A DNA stretch of 64,000 nucleotides, taken from positions 4,746 through 68,745 of the forward strand of contig DAISYQ010000013.1 in assembly GCA_036825195.1 (NCBI GenBank), written 5' to 3'. Position 1 is the stretch's first letter; each line of letters begins with the position of its first letter. This DNA comes from UBA2210 sp036825195 (GTDB lineage Bacteria > Desulfobacterota > Syntrophia > Syntrophales > UBA2210). Shown here in pieces: positions 41,962 through 51,299 of the stretch. A program made the translations under genes and the position numbers. The notes below the pieces were generated by a model. That model was not told where the DNA came from. It ran no database searches and saw nothing but the letters and a program-made list of their open reading frames with translations.

Positions 41962-43320
41962 TCAGGAGAGCAGATCGATAGTCAAACTCTTGAATGCCTG
42001 CACGCCAAACAGCATGGACCGTTCATCAACGTCAAAAGCCGGGTGATGCAAAAAGACCGTTTTGTCGGAAAGTCTTTCAGGCACCGTGCCCCCCAGCAGA
42101 AAAAGAACACCGGGAGCTTTATTTGCCATGAATGAAAAGTCTTCACCGCCCAATGTGGGCTCAAACTCGGTAAATAAATTATTTTTCTCTATAAACGTAG
42201 ATAATACCTCTGCAACCTTTGTTGACAAAGGGGGATCATTTACCGTCAGCGGATAAATATGCTCGTAATCGATATCGACCTTACATTCGGGATGTACCGA
42301 CAGCGCGCTGTGATTACATACAGTTGTAAATTCCTTTTCAATGGTCTCCTGGGTTGCAGGGTTAAATGTCCGAACGCTTCCCTTGAATTGAGCTGTTGCA
42401 GGGATAACGGTTCGAGACGTGGGCGAACCCGCCTCGACGTAACCGATCGACAGAACGGCTGGCTCGAAACCGCTGATTCTTCTCGTTATGACCGATTGGA
42501 GGTCGTTAATGATCCGGCTCATGGCAAGTATCTGATCGCTTGCCCGTTCAGGGGCGGCACCGTGACCGCCGATGCCATGTATGGTTACCGAAAAATAGTC
42601 AAGCGCCGCAAAGATGGGACCCTTCCGAAAGCCTATCTGGCCGACGGAGAGATTCGGCCAGCAATGGAGGGCGAACACATTGAGGACATCATCGAGATAC
42701 CCGGCTTCGACCATACGTTTCCCCCCGCCATGCCCCTCTTCACCCGGCTGGAATAACAGCCGTATTTTCCCCTTCAGGTTGCCGCGATGTCCGTGAATGA
42801 TTTTGCCAAAACCCGCAAGTATGGCCGTATGCACATCGTGACCGCATGCATGCATCCTGTTTTCATACTTTGAACGAAAATTCATCCGATTCGGGACGTG
42901 GTCATCTGACGGTGTCTCCGAAACTTCGAGCGCGTCCATATCGGCTCTGAATGCGATTGTCGGACCCGGGGCATTGCAGCCGATATCGACAACGAGTCCG
43001 GCTTTCGGATCGCCCTCGATAAAGGTCACATCCGCCATGCCGGTGAAGATATTTCTTATATACGTTATGGTTTCGGGCTGTTCAGGGCCAATCTCCGGGT
43101 AGGAATGGATGTGTCTCCGTATGTGTACCATTTCTTCAAAATAATCCCGAATGTCCTGATCAATGGCGCTAATGTCTATGGTGTTCACTGTGTTACCTGT
43201 TATCCCTTCCTGGCTTATTGACGATCTGTAATCAGTTCTTAGATCCTCTGAACGATTTTTATAATCAAGAAAATTCAAAAGGTTATCCCGGGCAATACCG
43301 AAAAGTTTCCCTCCTGCCAT
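41962..43320 (-). CDS. M20 family amidohydrolase (hippuricase-like)
   Basis: 452 aa to the first ATG. Homology begins near residue 50 (RDYFEEMVHIRRHIHSYPEIG), and a GTG at about residue 46 with AGGTAAC upstream could be the true start. Metal ligands: RMHACGHDVHTAILAG, FQPGEEGHGGGKRMVEAG, and the C-terminal HHPAFDVDE. The lid domain has the HGIGGHGAAPERASD motif. These enzymes hydrolyse N-acyl amino acids or aminoacyl amides using two metal ions. Substrate unknown. Confidence 0.88.
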   Translation of the reverse strand: MAGGKLFGIARDNLLNFLDYKNRSEDLRTDYRSSISQEGITGNTVNTIDISAIDQDIRDYFEEMVHIRRHIHSYPEIGPEQPETITYIRNIFTGMADVTFIEGDPKAGLVVDIGCNAPGPTIAFRADMDALEVSETPSDDHVPNRMNFRSKYENRMHACGHDVHTAILAGFGKIIHGHRGNLKGKIRLLFQPGEEGHGGGKRMVEAGYLDDVLNVFALHCWPNLSVGQIGFRKGPIFAALDYFSVTIHGIGGHGAAPERASDQILAMSRIINDLQSVITRRISGFEPAVLSIGYVEAGSPTSRTVIPATAQFKGSVRTFNPATQETIEKEFTTVCNHSALSVHPECKVDIDYEHIYPLTVNDPPLSTKVAEVLSTFIEKNNLFTEFEPTLGGEDFSFMANKAPGVLFLLGGTVPERLSDKTVFLHHPAFDVDERSMLFGVQAFKSLTIDLLS

Positions 43321-43362
43321 CGCTGCCGATAGCCCCTTTTTTAAGCGATTTGTCGGATAAAT

Positions 43363-43623
43363 TCATCTTTTCCCCCAGCGCCATTTCGGTGGTTCACCTT
43401 TGAGCCAGCAGATAGCGATCAGAAAAGCGGTTGATAATAGTACTGAAAGTAAAAAGAATGTCAACTCGTCTTCCGGAGGAAAACAATATACACTGAAGGT
43501 GATGAAACCGAGATACAGAACAAGTACCACCCACCCCTGCCAGGAGGAAGGAAGTCCCCATCCCCAGCCGTATCTCTGGGCCGGAAACCAGTACGTTTTT
43601 TCTTTTTCAACGTTATTTGACAT
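43363..43623 (-). CDS. Small membrane protein with WFPA..YGWGWG motif
   Basis: 86 aa. It starts with a short cytoplasmic segment and the motif YWFPAQRYGWGWGLPSSWQG, followed by two transmembrane helices (VVLVLYLGFITFSVYCF and FFLLSVLLSTAFLIAICWL) and a basic tail ending KWRWGKR. This is a recurring uncharacterised small protein family. The aromatic-rich N-terminus may sit at the membrane interface. No functional prediction. Confidence 0.75.
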   Translation of the reverse strand: MSNNVEKEKTYWFPAQRYGWGWGLPSSWQGWVVLVLYLGFITFSVYCFPPEDELTFFLLSVLLSTAFLIAICWLKGEPPKWRWGKR

Positions 43624-43891
43624 CGTTTATTCTCTTTGCATGTGATTTCAATTTGTGTTTCCCCTATTCATCCAAAAAATCCAGAAGGTTATCTAGGATG
43701 ACCACGAACGACTATGTTTCGCAGTGTTGTGATTTTATTCGTGCCGCGTCAAAAATAAATCAAGTGTGCAGATTGTTGTCAATCATTTCGTAGAATGTCA
43801 CGGTCCTGATTTATTGATCTCATCTATATGTTCCCCGTAACACAGATAATGAAGATGACCTTCTTCATACTCGGTGATCCAGGGTCGCGTG

Positions 43892-44665
43892 TCATACCGA
43901 CTGAGACCGTTTCTTTTTCGTCGGGTCTGTCATGGAGCAGGGCAAGCCGACGCAGCATTTGCCGCACACATCAGCCAGACCGATATCACGGTAATAATCA
44001 GCGTTTTCCAGACATGTTTCATAACACGATGCCCGGTTGAACGTTCCGTTCTTATATACTTCTTTCTCACAGCGGTTCTGACAGATGCCGCAACTTCCAT
44101 CCCGTTTGAACAGGCACCTTTCCTCTCGGTCTACGAATGCGGGATATTCAAATTCATAATCGGTTACGATGCTTCCCAGGCGTCCGCAACAACCCCTGTC
44201 CGTAATGAACATGTTGTTTATCCCGAAGGTGCCCAGTCCGGCAATATAGGCCACATGCCGATGGGACCAGTTGCTGATTAAGGCGGCTTTGTCAAAGTTG
44301 TGGGTCGCGGGTATTTTGCCGACCTGGAATCCGTCCTTCCCCATGAGCGACTCTATCACATCGCCGATATGGGCTATAAGCTCATTTGTTGCTATGTAGG
44401 CCCGTGCCCATTCCATAGACGCTTTGTCGCCATCTCTATTGCTTTCCACGACGCTCGAATGAAAGGGAATAAAGTAGCAGATGACGCTCTTCGCACCTGG
44501 TAGTATGTCTCGCGGTACCAGGTGGTTTTCCGAGACGATCTTTTTTAAATCGTTAAACTCAGGTCGCGCAGCCGAAACAAAACCGATAAGGGGTATTTCC
44601 CAATATGAAAAAGCATTATTGGAAGTGACCGCCTCGACTATTGTTTCTATTATCGTGTCTTGCAA
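43892..44665 (-). CDS. QueG-like [4Fe-4S] protein
   Basis: 257 aa, third member of the group in this window. Conserved core HRHVAYIAGLGTFGINNMFIT and GRLGSIVTDYEFEYP, then ferredoxin-like cysteines RCLFKRDGSCGICQNRCEKE, a mid cysteine CYETC and CGKCCVGLPCS. The C-terminal [4Fe-4S] pattern is similar to the 306-aa protein at 39661, but this one is shorter and lacks the Pro-rich tail. No HEAT domain, so probably not an authentic epoxyqueuosine reductase. Confidence 0.8.
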   Translation of the reverse strand: MQDTIIETIVEAVTSNNAFSYWEIPLIGFVSAARPEFNDLKKIVSENHLVPRDILPGAKSVICYFIPFHSSVVESNRDGDKASMEWARAYIATNELIAHIGDVIESLMGKDGFQVGKIPATHNFDKAALISNWSHRHVAYIAGLGTFGINNMFITDRGCCGRLGSIVTDYEFEYPAFVDREERCLFKRDGSCGICQNRCEKEVYKNGTFNRASCYETCLENADYYRDIGLADVCGKCCVGLPCSMTDPTKKKRSQSV

Positions 44666-44713
44666 TTGAAGAAACCTCCCGCCGCTCTCATGGTACTTGC
44701 ATTCTCCTGCTTC

Positions 44714-45127
44714 CTATATGTTCTCTTCCGTTCTAACCTTAATTCCGTTCCTGATCAACAAGTCGGCTGTAATGCCGTTCCCGCTTACTGTTTTCCCGGA
44801 GAACGTTCCGTCGTAAATTGTTCCCTTTCCGCATGACGGTGAGCGGCTCTTCAATATCGCTTCTTCGCATCCATATTCTTGTGCTATTGCGAGGACGATC
44901 TCGGCTCCCCTCCTGAATTCATGGGAGACGTCTCTTCCCTCCGTGTTTACCACCTTCCCGCTTTGTATCTCTGAAGCCGGTCTCGGGGTGGGCAGACCTC
45001 CGAGTTGTTCGGGGCAGACGGGGATTGCCTTCCCTTCTCTTACAAGTTCCTGGATCTTCTTGCGGGTGTTCCGCTTCCCGTCGTAACGGCAGGGTATCCC
45101 TGCCAGGCAGGCGCTCACGATAATCAT
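44714..45127 (-). CDS. DUF523 protein
   Basis: 137 aa. Start MIIVSACLAGIPCRYDGKRN and the closing block AILKSRSPSCGKGTIYDGTF identify the DUF523 (YbbK-like) family; three conserved cysteines lie in these two motifs, with CPEQLGGLPTPRP between. Recent work links relatives to thiol chemistry, but I would leave the function open. Often found near purine or tRNA-thiolation genes; here the neighbours are redox proteins. It precedes the QueG-like gene on the same strand by 48 bp. Confidence 0.9.
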   Translation of the reverse strand: MIIVSACLAGIPCRYDGKRNTRKKIQELVREGKAIPVCPEQLGGLPTPRPASEIQSGKVVNTEGRDVSHEFRRGAEIVLAIAQEYGCEEAILKSRSPSCGKGTIYDGTFSGKTVSGNGITADLLIRNGIKVRTEENI

Positions 45128-45219
45128 CGTACGATCTCCATGTGGTTAAGCTTGTGTCAATGCCGCTGCGTACACCCCACGACTACATTCGGACATAGTG
45201 CTTTAATTCCGTGACACCG

Positions 45220-46137
45220 TTATGCGTACTCTACTGAGGCAAAGGTTCTGCGTATCCCCTTCGCGTACTTCACGTCCGGATATCCGAATATCACAAACAG
45301 GCCTTCACGGCTCGCATATCGTATCCCCTGTTCCTTTCTGAACTTCTCCGCCTTTTTTCCCTTCTGGATCAGCGGGTGTATTCCCCCTATCATGCATGAT
45401 CCCAGACCGAGGGTTTCGGCGGCGATCATGGCATAGGTGGCCGCAACGATCGGATCGGCCGGATCGGCGTAGGGCGATCCGTAGAAGTACAGTGCCAGAG
45501 GGGCATCATAGGTTACCAGATTTATCCCCTTTTTCATATGTTCCGTATAAGTGTGGAAGAGGGGTCTTACAAAATTTCTGAACAGTTCATCATTGGCCCT
45601 GCCCCAGAAGGGCCGCATGAGAAACAGAAACCAGCCGGACACAAGCCATTTCATTCCTTCCAGATAGGTACAGAATTGCTCGGCGAAGGCCCGTCCTTTT
45701 TCTTTCGTGTCAAAAACCAGGACATGCACGTCGGAAGGGGGCACACCCATGGGGGCCATCTGCGATGCACGCAATATGGCTGTCACGAGATCGTTCCCAA
45801 CCGGAGTGTCCTTGAATTCCCGTATGCTTCTTCTGCGGCTGAGGAGGCCGTTCACCTGATCGTACGTTGCGGACTTCTTGCTATCCGGCAGATCGAAGAG
45901 ATCGTCGGGGGATATTGTCCTGCCGGTAATTTGAATCGCACCTGACGGGCAGATTGCCATACAATGACCGCAGCCTATGCATCCGAACAGCGTATTATCC
46001 GATTCCCTGACTTTCCCATCTTCCATCTTCAGGCTGAAATCCTTGCAGACGGTCACGCACAGGCCGCAACCGGTGCATTTTTCATCATCGATCCTTATCT
46101 CGGCTTTACTGCTTGTTCTCGAAGTCGGAATTGCCAT
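45220..46137 (-). CDS. Ferredoxin-nitroreductase fusion
   Basis: 305 aa. The N-terminal 70 residues are a two-cluster ferredoxin: CTGCGLCVTVCKDFS and then CIGCGHCMAICPSGAIQI. A nitroreductase domain follows (LLSRRRSIREFKDTPVGNDL, ILRASQMAPMGVPPSDVHVLV, TYAMIAAETLGLGSCMIGG, LFVIFGYPDVKY). The fusion gives the flavoenzyme its own ferredoxin-type electron supply, a layout common in strict anaerobes. Substrate unknown. Convergent with nothing; same-strand run. Confidence 0.92.
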   Translation of the reverse strand: MAIPTSRTSSKAEIRIDDEKCTGCGLCVTVCKDFSLKMEDGKVRESDNTLFGCIGCGHCMAICPSGAIQITGRTISPDDLFDLPDSKKSATYDQVNGLLSRRRSIREFKDTPVGNDLVTAILRASQMAPMGVPPSDVHVLVFDTKEKGRAFAEQFCTYLEGMKWLVSGWFLFLMRPFWGRANDELFRNFVRPLFHTYTEHMKKGINLVTYDAPLALYFYGSPYADPADPIVAATYAMIAAETLGLGSCMIGGIHPLIQKGKKAEKFRKEQGIRYASREGLFVIFGYPDVKYAKGIRRTFASVEYA

Positions 46138-46225
46138 GTGTCCACCTTGTTGAATATTTTTGCCCGAACGCCTGCCATCCGTCAGGACTTACCGGAGTGA
46201 TTGCCGTGTGATTCCCCGCTAATGT

Positions 46226-46969
46226 TCAATATAGTATGGTGCAGGGAATTCCCGATTCTTCACTCTGACGCAGCATGATCCTTTTTACATCGGAGAAGAA
46301 TTCATTCCTTTCGTACTTTTCCAATCCCTTGGTTGTATAAACAGGATGAGCGTATCCATAATTCATGCGGTCGACGTACAGATAGTCAACCATTCCGTCG
46401 AGTAAGGGGATGAGTTCTTCAGCCCCCGGTAATACCGGCGCAATCATTGCGTATGTCTGGATTCCGGCTGCATGTAGCTCCTTCAGGGCGTCGATGCGTT
46501 CTTCGATCTTCGTCGCCTTTGGTTCGAATAGCCGTCGAATACCGTCGTCGGCCGTTCCGATCGATAACCCGACATCGCAATCCTTTCCCTTCTTCAGTAT
46601 GTCCAAATCCCGAACAACCAGGTCTGATTTGGTCTGTATCCGAACCGGCCAGTTGCTATCGACCAATATTTCCATGCATCCCCTGGTTACTTTGTACTTC
46701 CTTTCGATGGGCTGATAGGGATCGCAGACACCGCTTATCCAAACGCAATCCGGTTTCTTTTTCGTTATTTCTTTTCTCAGCAGCTCCACTGCGTTCGCTT
46801 TGATGTCCACGAAATCGCCCCAGGGCTCACGGTGCCCCGTGAATCGCTTCATGTACCGGGCGTAACAGTACGTGCAGCCGTAGTGGCAGCCCACATACGG
46901 ATTGATGACGTACGTATATATCTTCGACGGCGATACTATTGACTTTGCATGAATCTCTTTGATGATCAT
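46226..46969 (-). CDS. SPL-type radical SAM protein
   Basis: 247 aa. The radical SAM cluster motif is NPYVGCHYGCTYCYARYM (C-x3-C-x2-C near residue 28). Further motifs: WGDFVDIKANAVELLRKE, DCVWISGVCDPYQPIERKY, TKSDLVVRDLDIL and VGLSIGTADDGI, as in SPL/SplB-like radical SAM proteins. These bind a [4Fe-4S] cluster and generate the 5'-deoxyadenosyl radical. True spore photoproduct lyase has about 340 residues, so this short type probably has another substrate. Its start overlaps a 62-aa gene by four bases. Confidence 0.88.
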   Translation of the reverse strand: MIIKEIHAKSIVSPSKIYTYVINPYVGCHYGCTYCYARYMKRFTGHREPWGDFVDIKANAVELLRKEITKKKPDCVWISGVCDPYQPIERKYKVTRGCMEILVDSNWPVRIQTKSDLVVRDLDILKKGKDCDVGLSIGTADDGIRRLFEPKATKIEERIDALKELHAAGIQTYAMIAPVLPGAEELIPLLDGMVDYLYVDRMNYGYAHPVYTTKGLEKYERNEFFSDVKRIMLRQSEESGIPCTILY

Positions 46970-47154
46970 GGGAACACCATGAGCGAGCCTGAAATGTCGT
47001 CTCTTGCCACGGCCTTGTCGGCCCGTATCGCTTGTTCATACGCATCCTCTCCTCTCCGGCTCAGGTATGCGGACATAGCCTCTTCGGACGAAAGTTCCCT
47101 GTTCCGTATGGCTCCGGCGAGTGTCGTAACAGAACTATACGTATTCAAATCCAT
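46966..47154 (-). CDS. Small protein (62 aa) coupled to the radical SAM gene
   Basis: ATG at 47154 with AGGAAAG upstream; its stop overlaps the radical SAM start (ATGA), a strong sign of coupled translation. Sequence: MDLNTYSSVTTLAGAIRN, RELSSEEAMSAYLSRRG, AYEQAIRADKAVARDDI, SGSLMVF. It is soluble and helical. No family recognised. Tiny partners are known for several radical SAM families as substrate or helper proteins; whether this applies here is speculation. Confidence 0.6.
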   Translation of the reverse strand: MDLNTYSSVTTLAGAIRNRELSSEEAMSAYLSRRGEDAYEQAIRADKAVARDDISGSLMVFP

Positions 47155-47263
47155 CTATCTTTCCTCATACTGTCCCGTCTGCATCCGATCCACAGGCAGC
47201 CCTGCCCGGTCCGTTGCCGTCAAGCTTGTTGTCACTATGCATCTTCATGATCGTTCAGGTCCT

Positions 47264-48310
47264 TTATCGTTGTGATCTAATCAGTCTCAGCCAGACCAGG
47301 TAGCCGAAGACAAATGAAACGATACACCCGATCGTTGTAGCGATCAACCGGTCGAGCATTGCCTGATAAGACAGTTCCTTTCCAAAATCCAGAAGGATCA
47401 CGACAAGGGCCGTCATGACAATTGCGTAAAAGAGGTAATTACCTTCTCTCAGATATACACGAACTCCGGCAAGCGCGGCAATTACGGCAATGGTCAGCCA
47501 GGAAGGAAGATGATAACTTGTCAAGAGTCCCAAGATCATAACTCCGATGAATGTTCCGATTCCGCGTTGGAGCATCCGTTTGGTGAGATGATCGCTGTTA
47601 CGTTGCACAACTATAACGATGGTCAACAGAATCCAGAGGGCGTGTCGCATCGGGAACAGATACATAATCGACACGGCGACGATCGCGCACAGGGTGATTC
47701 TCAGGGAATACTGCCAGCCGCTGAAACGACGGAGACCTCTGCGCCAGTGACCCAATAACTGGTGGATGGTGTATTTCTGCTGAGTATTGCCGTTGACTGT
47801 GCCTGCCTGCATCATGCCGATCGGCCGGAAAACGATAAAAAGAACCAATGCCCAGACCGCACCCATCAGAAAGAGGGCGGTGCGCGTTACGACGGTAGCT
47901 TCTATGGAGCCAAAGCTGGCCGCGATGATCAGAAACAGCAGGAAGATCGTCGTCGATCTTGCCATGAGTCTGCTGATACCGCCCACAAGCGAGACCGCGA
48001 AGATGATAACCGGCAGTAGAAACAGGGTTGCCGCATTACTGTGTGAGATGTAACTTCCCATCAGAAACGCCAATCCGCCCGCAAGCAGAGCATATACCAG
48101 ATTCTTCAGGTCCGCTGTGAACTCTCCCGTGTCTGTCGCGCTACTTAACGCCAGCCCTCCAAAGGAGGCAAAGATTCCCGACTGGGGATGTCCCATGCAT
48201 TCTCCCAGGGCGATCGGCACGGTCATCCCGATAATCACCGCCAAGATCTGACCGATATTGGGCGAGGCGCTTCCATGCCAGCGGAACAATTCACGTATTG
48301 ATTTCCTCAT
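47264..48310 (-). CDS. FUSC family membrane transporter
   Basis: 348 aa, two halves each with about five membrane helices around a cytoplasmic linker. Typical features: QILAVIIGMTVPIALGECMG, HPQSGIFASFGGLAL, the conserved FRPIGMM, ALWILLTIVIVVQRNSDHLTKR and MLQRGIGTFIGVMILG. FUSC proteins (YccS/YhcK/AaeB-like) export aromatic acids or similar compounds. It overlaps by four bases with the upstream metallo-hydrolase gene, so the two are an operon. Confidence 0.87.
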   Translation of the reverse strand: MRKSIRELFRWHGSASPNIGQILAVIIGMTVPIALGECMGHPQSGIFASFGGLALSSATDTGEFTADLKNLVYALLAGGLAFLMGSYISHSNAATLFLLPVIIFAVSLVGGISRLMARSTTIFLLFLIIAASFGSIEATVVTRTALFLMGAVWALVLFIVFRPIGMMQAGTVNGNTQQKYTIHQLLGHWRRGLRRFSGWQYSLRITLCAIVAVSIMYLFPMRHALWILLTIVIVVQRNSDHLTKRMLQRGIGTFIGVMILGLLTSYHLPSWLTIAVIAALAGVRVYLREGNYLFYAIVMTALVVILLDFGKELSYQAMLDRLIATTIGCIVSFVFGYLVWLRLIRSQR

Positions 48311-49149
48311 TGTTTATGTCCCCGGAATGCTTTGTCGACAATCGGATTTACATAAAAAGGAGGCAGTTCCAGTCTCGATACAACGTTCCGGCACCATTCG
48401 AGCGCTTCGGATTCTTTCCCGGTGTAGATTTCCCTTACAGCCTCATCCAATGCTTTCAGATACCTTTCGGCATCGTCCAGCAGACTTTCAATTTCTCCTC
48501 TGTCGATAAGCGGCGGAGTCCAGGAAGTCAGCAGAACGGAATAGTCCCGATTCGTTTTTATGGATTGCAGAGAATTCATCAGATCATGGAAGTCATCATA
48601 AGTGGGGATATCATTCTTTACGGGGATCGAATCGGCGGTGAATAAGATCCTGTCTTCCGGGAACAGAATATTTATGGAGCCCTTTGAATGGCCGGGCGAG
48701 TGAATGATGGAAAGGCTTACATCCTCATCAACTGCGAGCATCTGGCCGTGTTCCAGAAACCCGTCTATCGTGACGGATTCGTCCACCAGATCGAAAAAGG
48801 CGGGAACCGGGCGGGCCTTCACCTGGGCTTCAATATCTTCGATCCAGTCTCTTTCACCCTCATGAGCCAGAATCGTGCATCCGGTTCTTCTTTTGATTTC
48901 AGCCGCTGAACCTATGTGATCGGGGTGTGAGTGAGAGAGTATCACAGTATCCAGATCGGAAATATCCCGACCGTTACCCTGTATATAGCTGAATATATGG
49001 TCGGCATTTCCTTTCGTTCCCGTGTCGATCAGGAGTATCTTATCTCCGAAGACAATGACGGAGTTTACAAACCGTTCGATCTTCATCTGCGGATTCAATT
49101 GTATTGTAAAATCAGACCGTACCAGGTGAATCTTTCCCGTAATCTTCAT
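48307..49149 (-). CDS. MBL-fold metallo-hydrolase
   Basis: 280 aa. Metal motif THxHxDH is present as ILSHSHPDHIGSAAEI; further ligands HSPGHSKGSINIL and LFTADSIPV, typical of the glyoxalase-II-like branch. The N-terminal VNSVIVFGDKILLIDTGTKG is standard. The C-terminal 80 residues contain an added helical part (ESLLDDAERYLKALDEAV). It is translationally coupled to the FUSC transporter downstream, suggesting that the hydrolase product or substrate is exported. Confidence 0.9.
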   Translation of the reverse strand: MKITGKIHLVRSDFTIQLNPQMKIERFVNSVIVFGDKILLIDTGTKGNADHIFSYIQGNGRDISDLDTVILSHSHPDHIGSAAEIKRRTGCTILAHEGERDWIEDIEAQVKARPVPAFFDLVDESVTIDGFLEHGQMLAVDEDVSLSIIHSPGHSKGSINILFPEDRILFTADSIPVKNDIPTYDDFHDLMNSLQSIKTNRDYSVLLTSWTPPLIDRGEIESLLDDAERYLKALDEAVREIYTGKESEALEWCRNVVSRLELPPFYVNPIVDKAFRGHKQ

Positions 49150-49206
49150 ATGTTCAATTTCCGTTACTCTTTAAATTCATCTCTTTTGGCGATAGCTGTT
49201 TAAAGC

Positions 49207-50505
49207 CTACGGTTTGGTCTTGATCAGCCTCCTTTTGCTGAAAACAAATTCCGCCAGGAGAATAACAGCATAGGCACCGAAGATCCATGCCAGGTCGTGA
49301 GCCGCCGTTTTGTAAAGGTAGCCAATCAACACGACCAGAGAGGCAAGGCAGAGCACCAGCGCAATCAGCGGCGGAATCGGATGGAGACCGATTCGCCGGC
49401 GCAGTCTGAAGGCCGCAAGGTTGATGGATGCGAATACCAGCAGAAAAATGGAGCTGGCAAACGACGATATGACGGTGAGATTCATGGTGTTCACGAAAAC
49501 AATCGCCACGGCCGTGATCGCGATCAGGCTCACGAAGGGGATATCTTTTGTGCGCTCCTTATGGCAAAAGAGCTGTGGCACCGCTTTTTCGCTTGCCATG
49601 ACGAAACCCAGCCGTGCCGTGCTGAACAGAGTTGCATTAATGGCGGACGCTGTGGACAGAATCGCTCCCAGACCGATCAGCAAGAATCCGGCGTGTCCCA
49701 GGAAGGGTTTCGCCGCCACGGCCAGGGCGTATTCCTTGTATTGATTGATCTCGGCAGGCAGCAGATTGCCCACGGCGACGAGGGAGACCAGAATATATAT
49801 GATGGTTGTGACAAGGATTGATATCAGGATGGCCGGTTTCAGATCGTGGGGGGCATCTCTCATTTCGTTGGTGGCATTCGGGATCAGCTCAAATCCCTCG
49901 TATGCGACGAAGATCAGAGCCGCCCCCATCACCATGCCGGCTCCGCTGGTGTTGAAGACCGGCAACAGGTGATCGGACCGTACATAAAAAAGTCCGACAA
50001 TGGCGAACAGCGAGAGGATCAGGACTTTTACCAGAACCAAGACGTCCTCGGCCTCTCCCGAGGCATGGACTCCGTAAAGGTTCACTCCGAGAAATGCCAG
50101 CAGCACACCGGATGACAGTACGTGGGACATGGCCGAATTGACTCCGGAGTTTCCCAGTATGGCGCTTCCGTAAACGCCGAAGGTGTATGCGTAGAGCCCG
50201 AGGGTGCCGATATATCCTGCCAGTAAGAGCCATCCGCCGATGCCCGCAATGTTGGGATGGGAGAAGGCATGCTCCAGATAGGTGAAGCTTCCCCCGTCCG
50301 AATGATAGGACAGTCCCAGACGGATGTAACTCCATCCGGTCAGCAGTGCGACGATGCCACCCAGAGCGAAGGCAAGAGGGGCCGCGTGACCGGCAACGCT
50401 AACCGAAAGGCCGAGGACGGAAAAGATGCCGCCGCCTACCATCCCGCCTATGCCCATGGCAATCAGTTCTTTCAGACTCAGTTTTTCCTGATGTTGCTTC
50501 GCCAT
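49207..50505 (-). CDS. APC family amino acid/amine permease
   Basis: 432 aa with 12 predicted helices. N-terminal signature LIAMGIGGMVGGGIFSVLGL matches the unwound substrate-binding helix 1 of the APC fold; helix 6 shows AALIFVAYEGFELIPNATNEMRD. A conserved loop LGAILSTASAINATLFSTARL follows. It should import an amino acid or polyamine by proton symport or exchange. Substrate unknown. The start is ATG at 50505; upstream is the LysE-family gene on the same strand. Confidence 0.9.
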   Translation of the reverse strand: MAKQHQEKLSLKELIAMGIGGMVGGGIFSVLGLSVSVAGHAAPLAFALGGIVALLTGWSYIRLGLSYHSDGGSFTYLEHAFSHPNIAGIGGWLLLAGYIGTLGLYAYTFGVYGSAILGNSGVNSAMSHVLSSGVLLAFLGVNLYGVHASGEAEDVLVLVKVLILSLFAIVGLFYVRSDHLLPVFNTSGAGMVMGAALIFVAYEGFELIPNATNEMRDAPHDLKPAILISILVTTIIYILVSLVAVGNLLPAEINQYKEYALAVAAKPFLGHAGFLLIGLGAILSTASAINATLFSTARLGFVMASEKAVPQLFCHKERTKDIPFVSLIAITAVAIVFVNTMNLTVISSFASSIFLLVFASINLAAFRLRRRIGLHPIPPLIALVLCLASLVVLIGYLYKTAAHDLAWIFGAYAVILLAEFVFSKRRLIKTKP

Positions 50506-50588
50506 TATGATTATCCCTTTGAGTTAAGTCTGTTGTGCCGCCTGCATGAAATCCTGACCCCGCTAATCAACGGTTGCTGTATTGTATA

Positions 50589-51236
50589 CTATCTTTGGCC
50601 CTGAATGGCGAGCCTGATACCGAGACCCATGAACAGCAACCCCGTCGCACGCTTTGCCATATGCAGAGATCTGGATTTCCTGCGGAGTCCCTTTGAAACC
50701 ATAGCAGCCACGGCAACCAGGAAGAGACACCACACCGTTCCCGTAAAGATAAATACGCTGCCCAGAAAAAGAAAGGGTAACGGATTCGAGGCGTACTCCG
50801 GGGTGACAAACTGGGGCAGGAAGGCCATGAAAAACATCGCCACCTTGGGATTCAAGAGGTTAGTCAATAATCCCTGTTTATAAATCACCCAGTGGTCGAC
50901 TGATGGTGTTGTAAGCATGTCCGTCTTTTCCTGCGGCTCCTGATTCTTACTCAGGAACATCTGTAACCCGAGATACACGAGATATATGGCACCCGCCCAT
51001 TTGACCGCGTTGAACGCAACGGACGAAGCAAAGAGAATCGCGGAAAGCCCGAAGGCCGCGGCCGTTGTGTGAATGAAAATGCCCGAACAAATGCCGAGCA
51101 CGGACAGAAAACCGGCTCGCCGTCCCTGTGCGACACTTCGGCCGACGATGTACATCGTATCGGGGCCCGGCAGGAGATTGAGTGAAATACCTGCAATGAG
51201 AAAGATGATAAAATCATGAGTTCCAAACATGTCCAC
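50589..51236 (-). CDS. LysE family exporter
   Basis: 215 aa with six helices. Signature near the start: NLLPGPDTMYIVGRSVAQGRRAG, with the PGP motif and GxxxG packing, and the mid KWAGAIYLVYLGLQMF. The loop NLLNPKVAMFFMAFLPQF is typical of RhtB/LysE amino-acid exporters. Likely exports a basic or neutral amino acid or homoserine lactone-like compound. Next gene upstream is rsgA, 63 bp away. Confidence 0.92.
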   Translation of the reverse strand: MDMFGTHDFIIFLIAGISLNLLPGPDTMYIVGRSVAQGRRAGFLSVLGICSGIFIHTTAAAFGLSAILFASSVAFNAVKWAGAIYLVYLGLQMFLSKNQEPQEKTDMLTTPSVDHWVIYKQGLLTNLLNPKVAMFFMAFLPQFVTPEYASNPLPFLFLGSVFIFTGTVWCLFLVAVAAMVSKGLRRKSRSLHMAKRATGLLFMGLGIRLAIQGQR

Positions 51237-51299
51237 TGTCCTGTTTCATATCATAACGTCGGGCATCACCGGCGGATGCGATTATCCGGTGTGAGGTCC

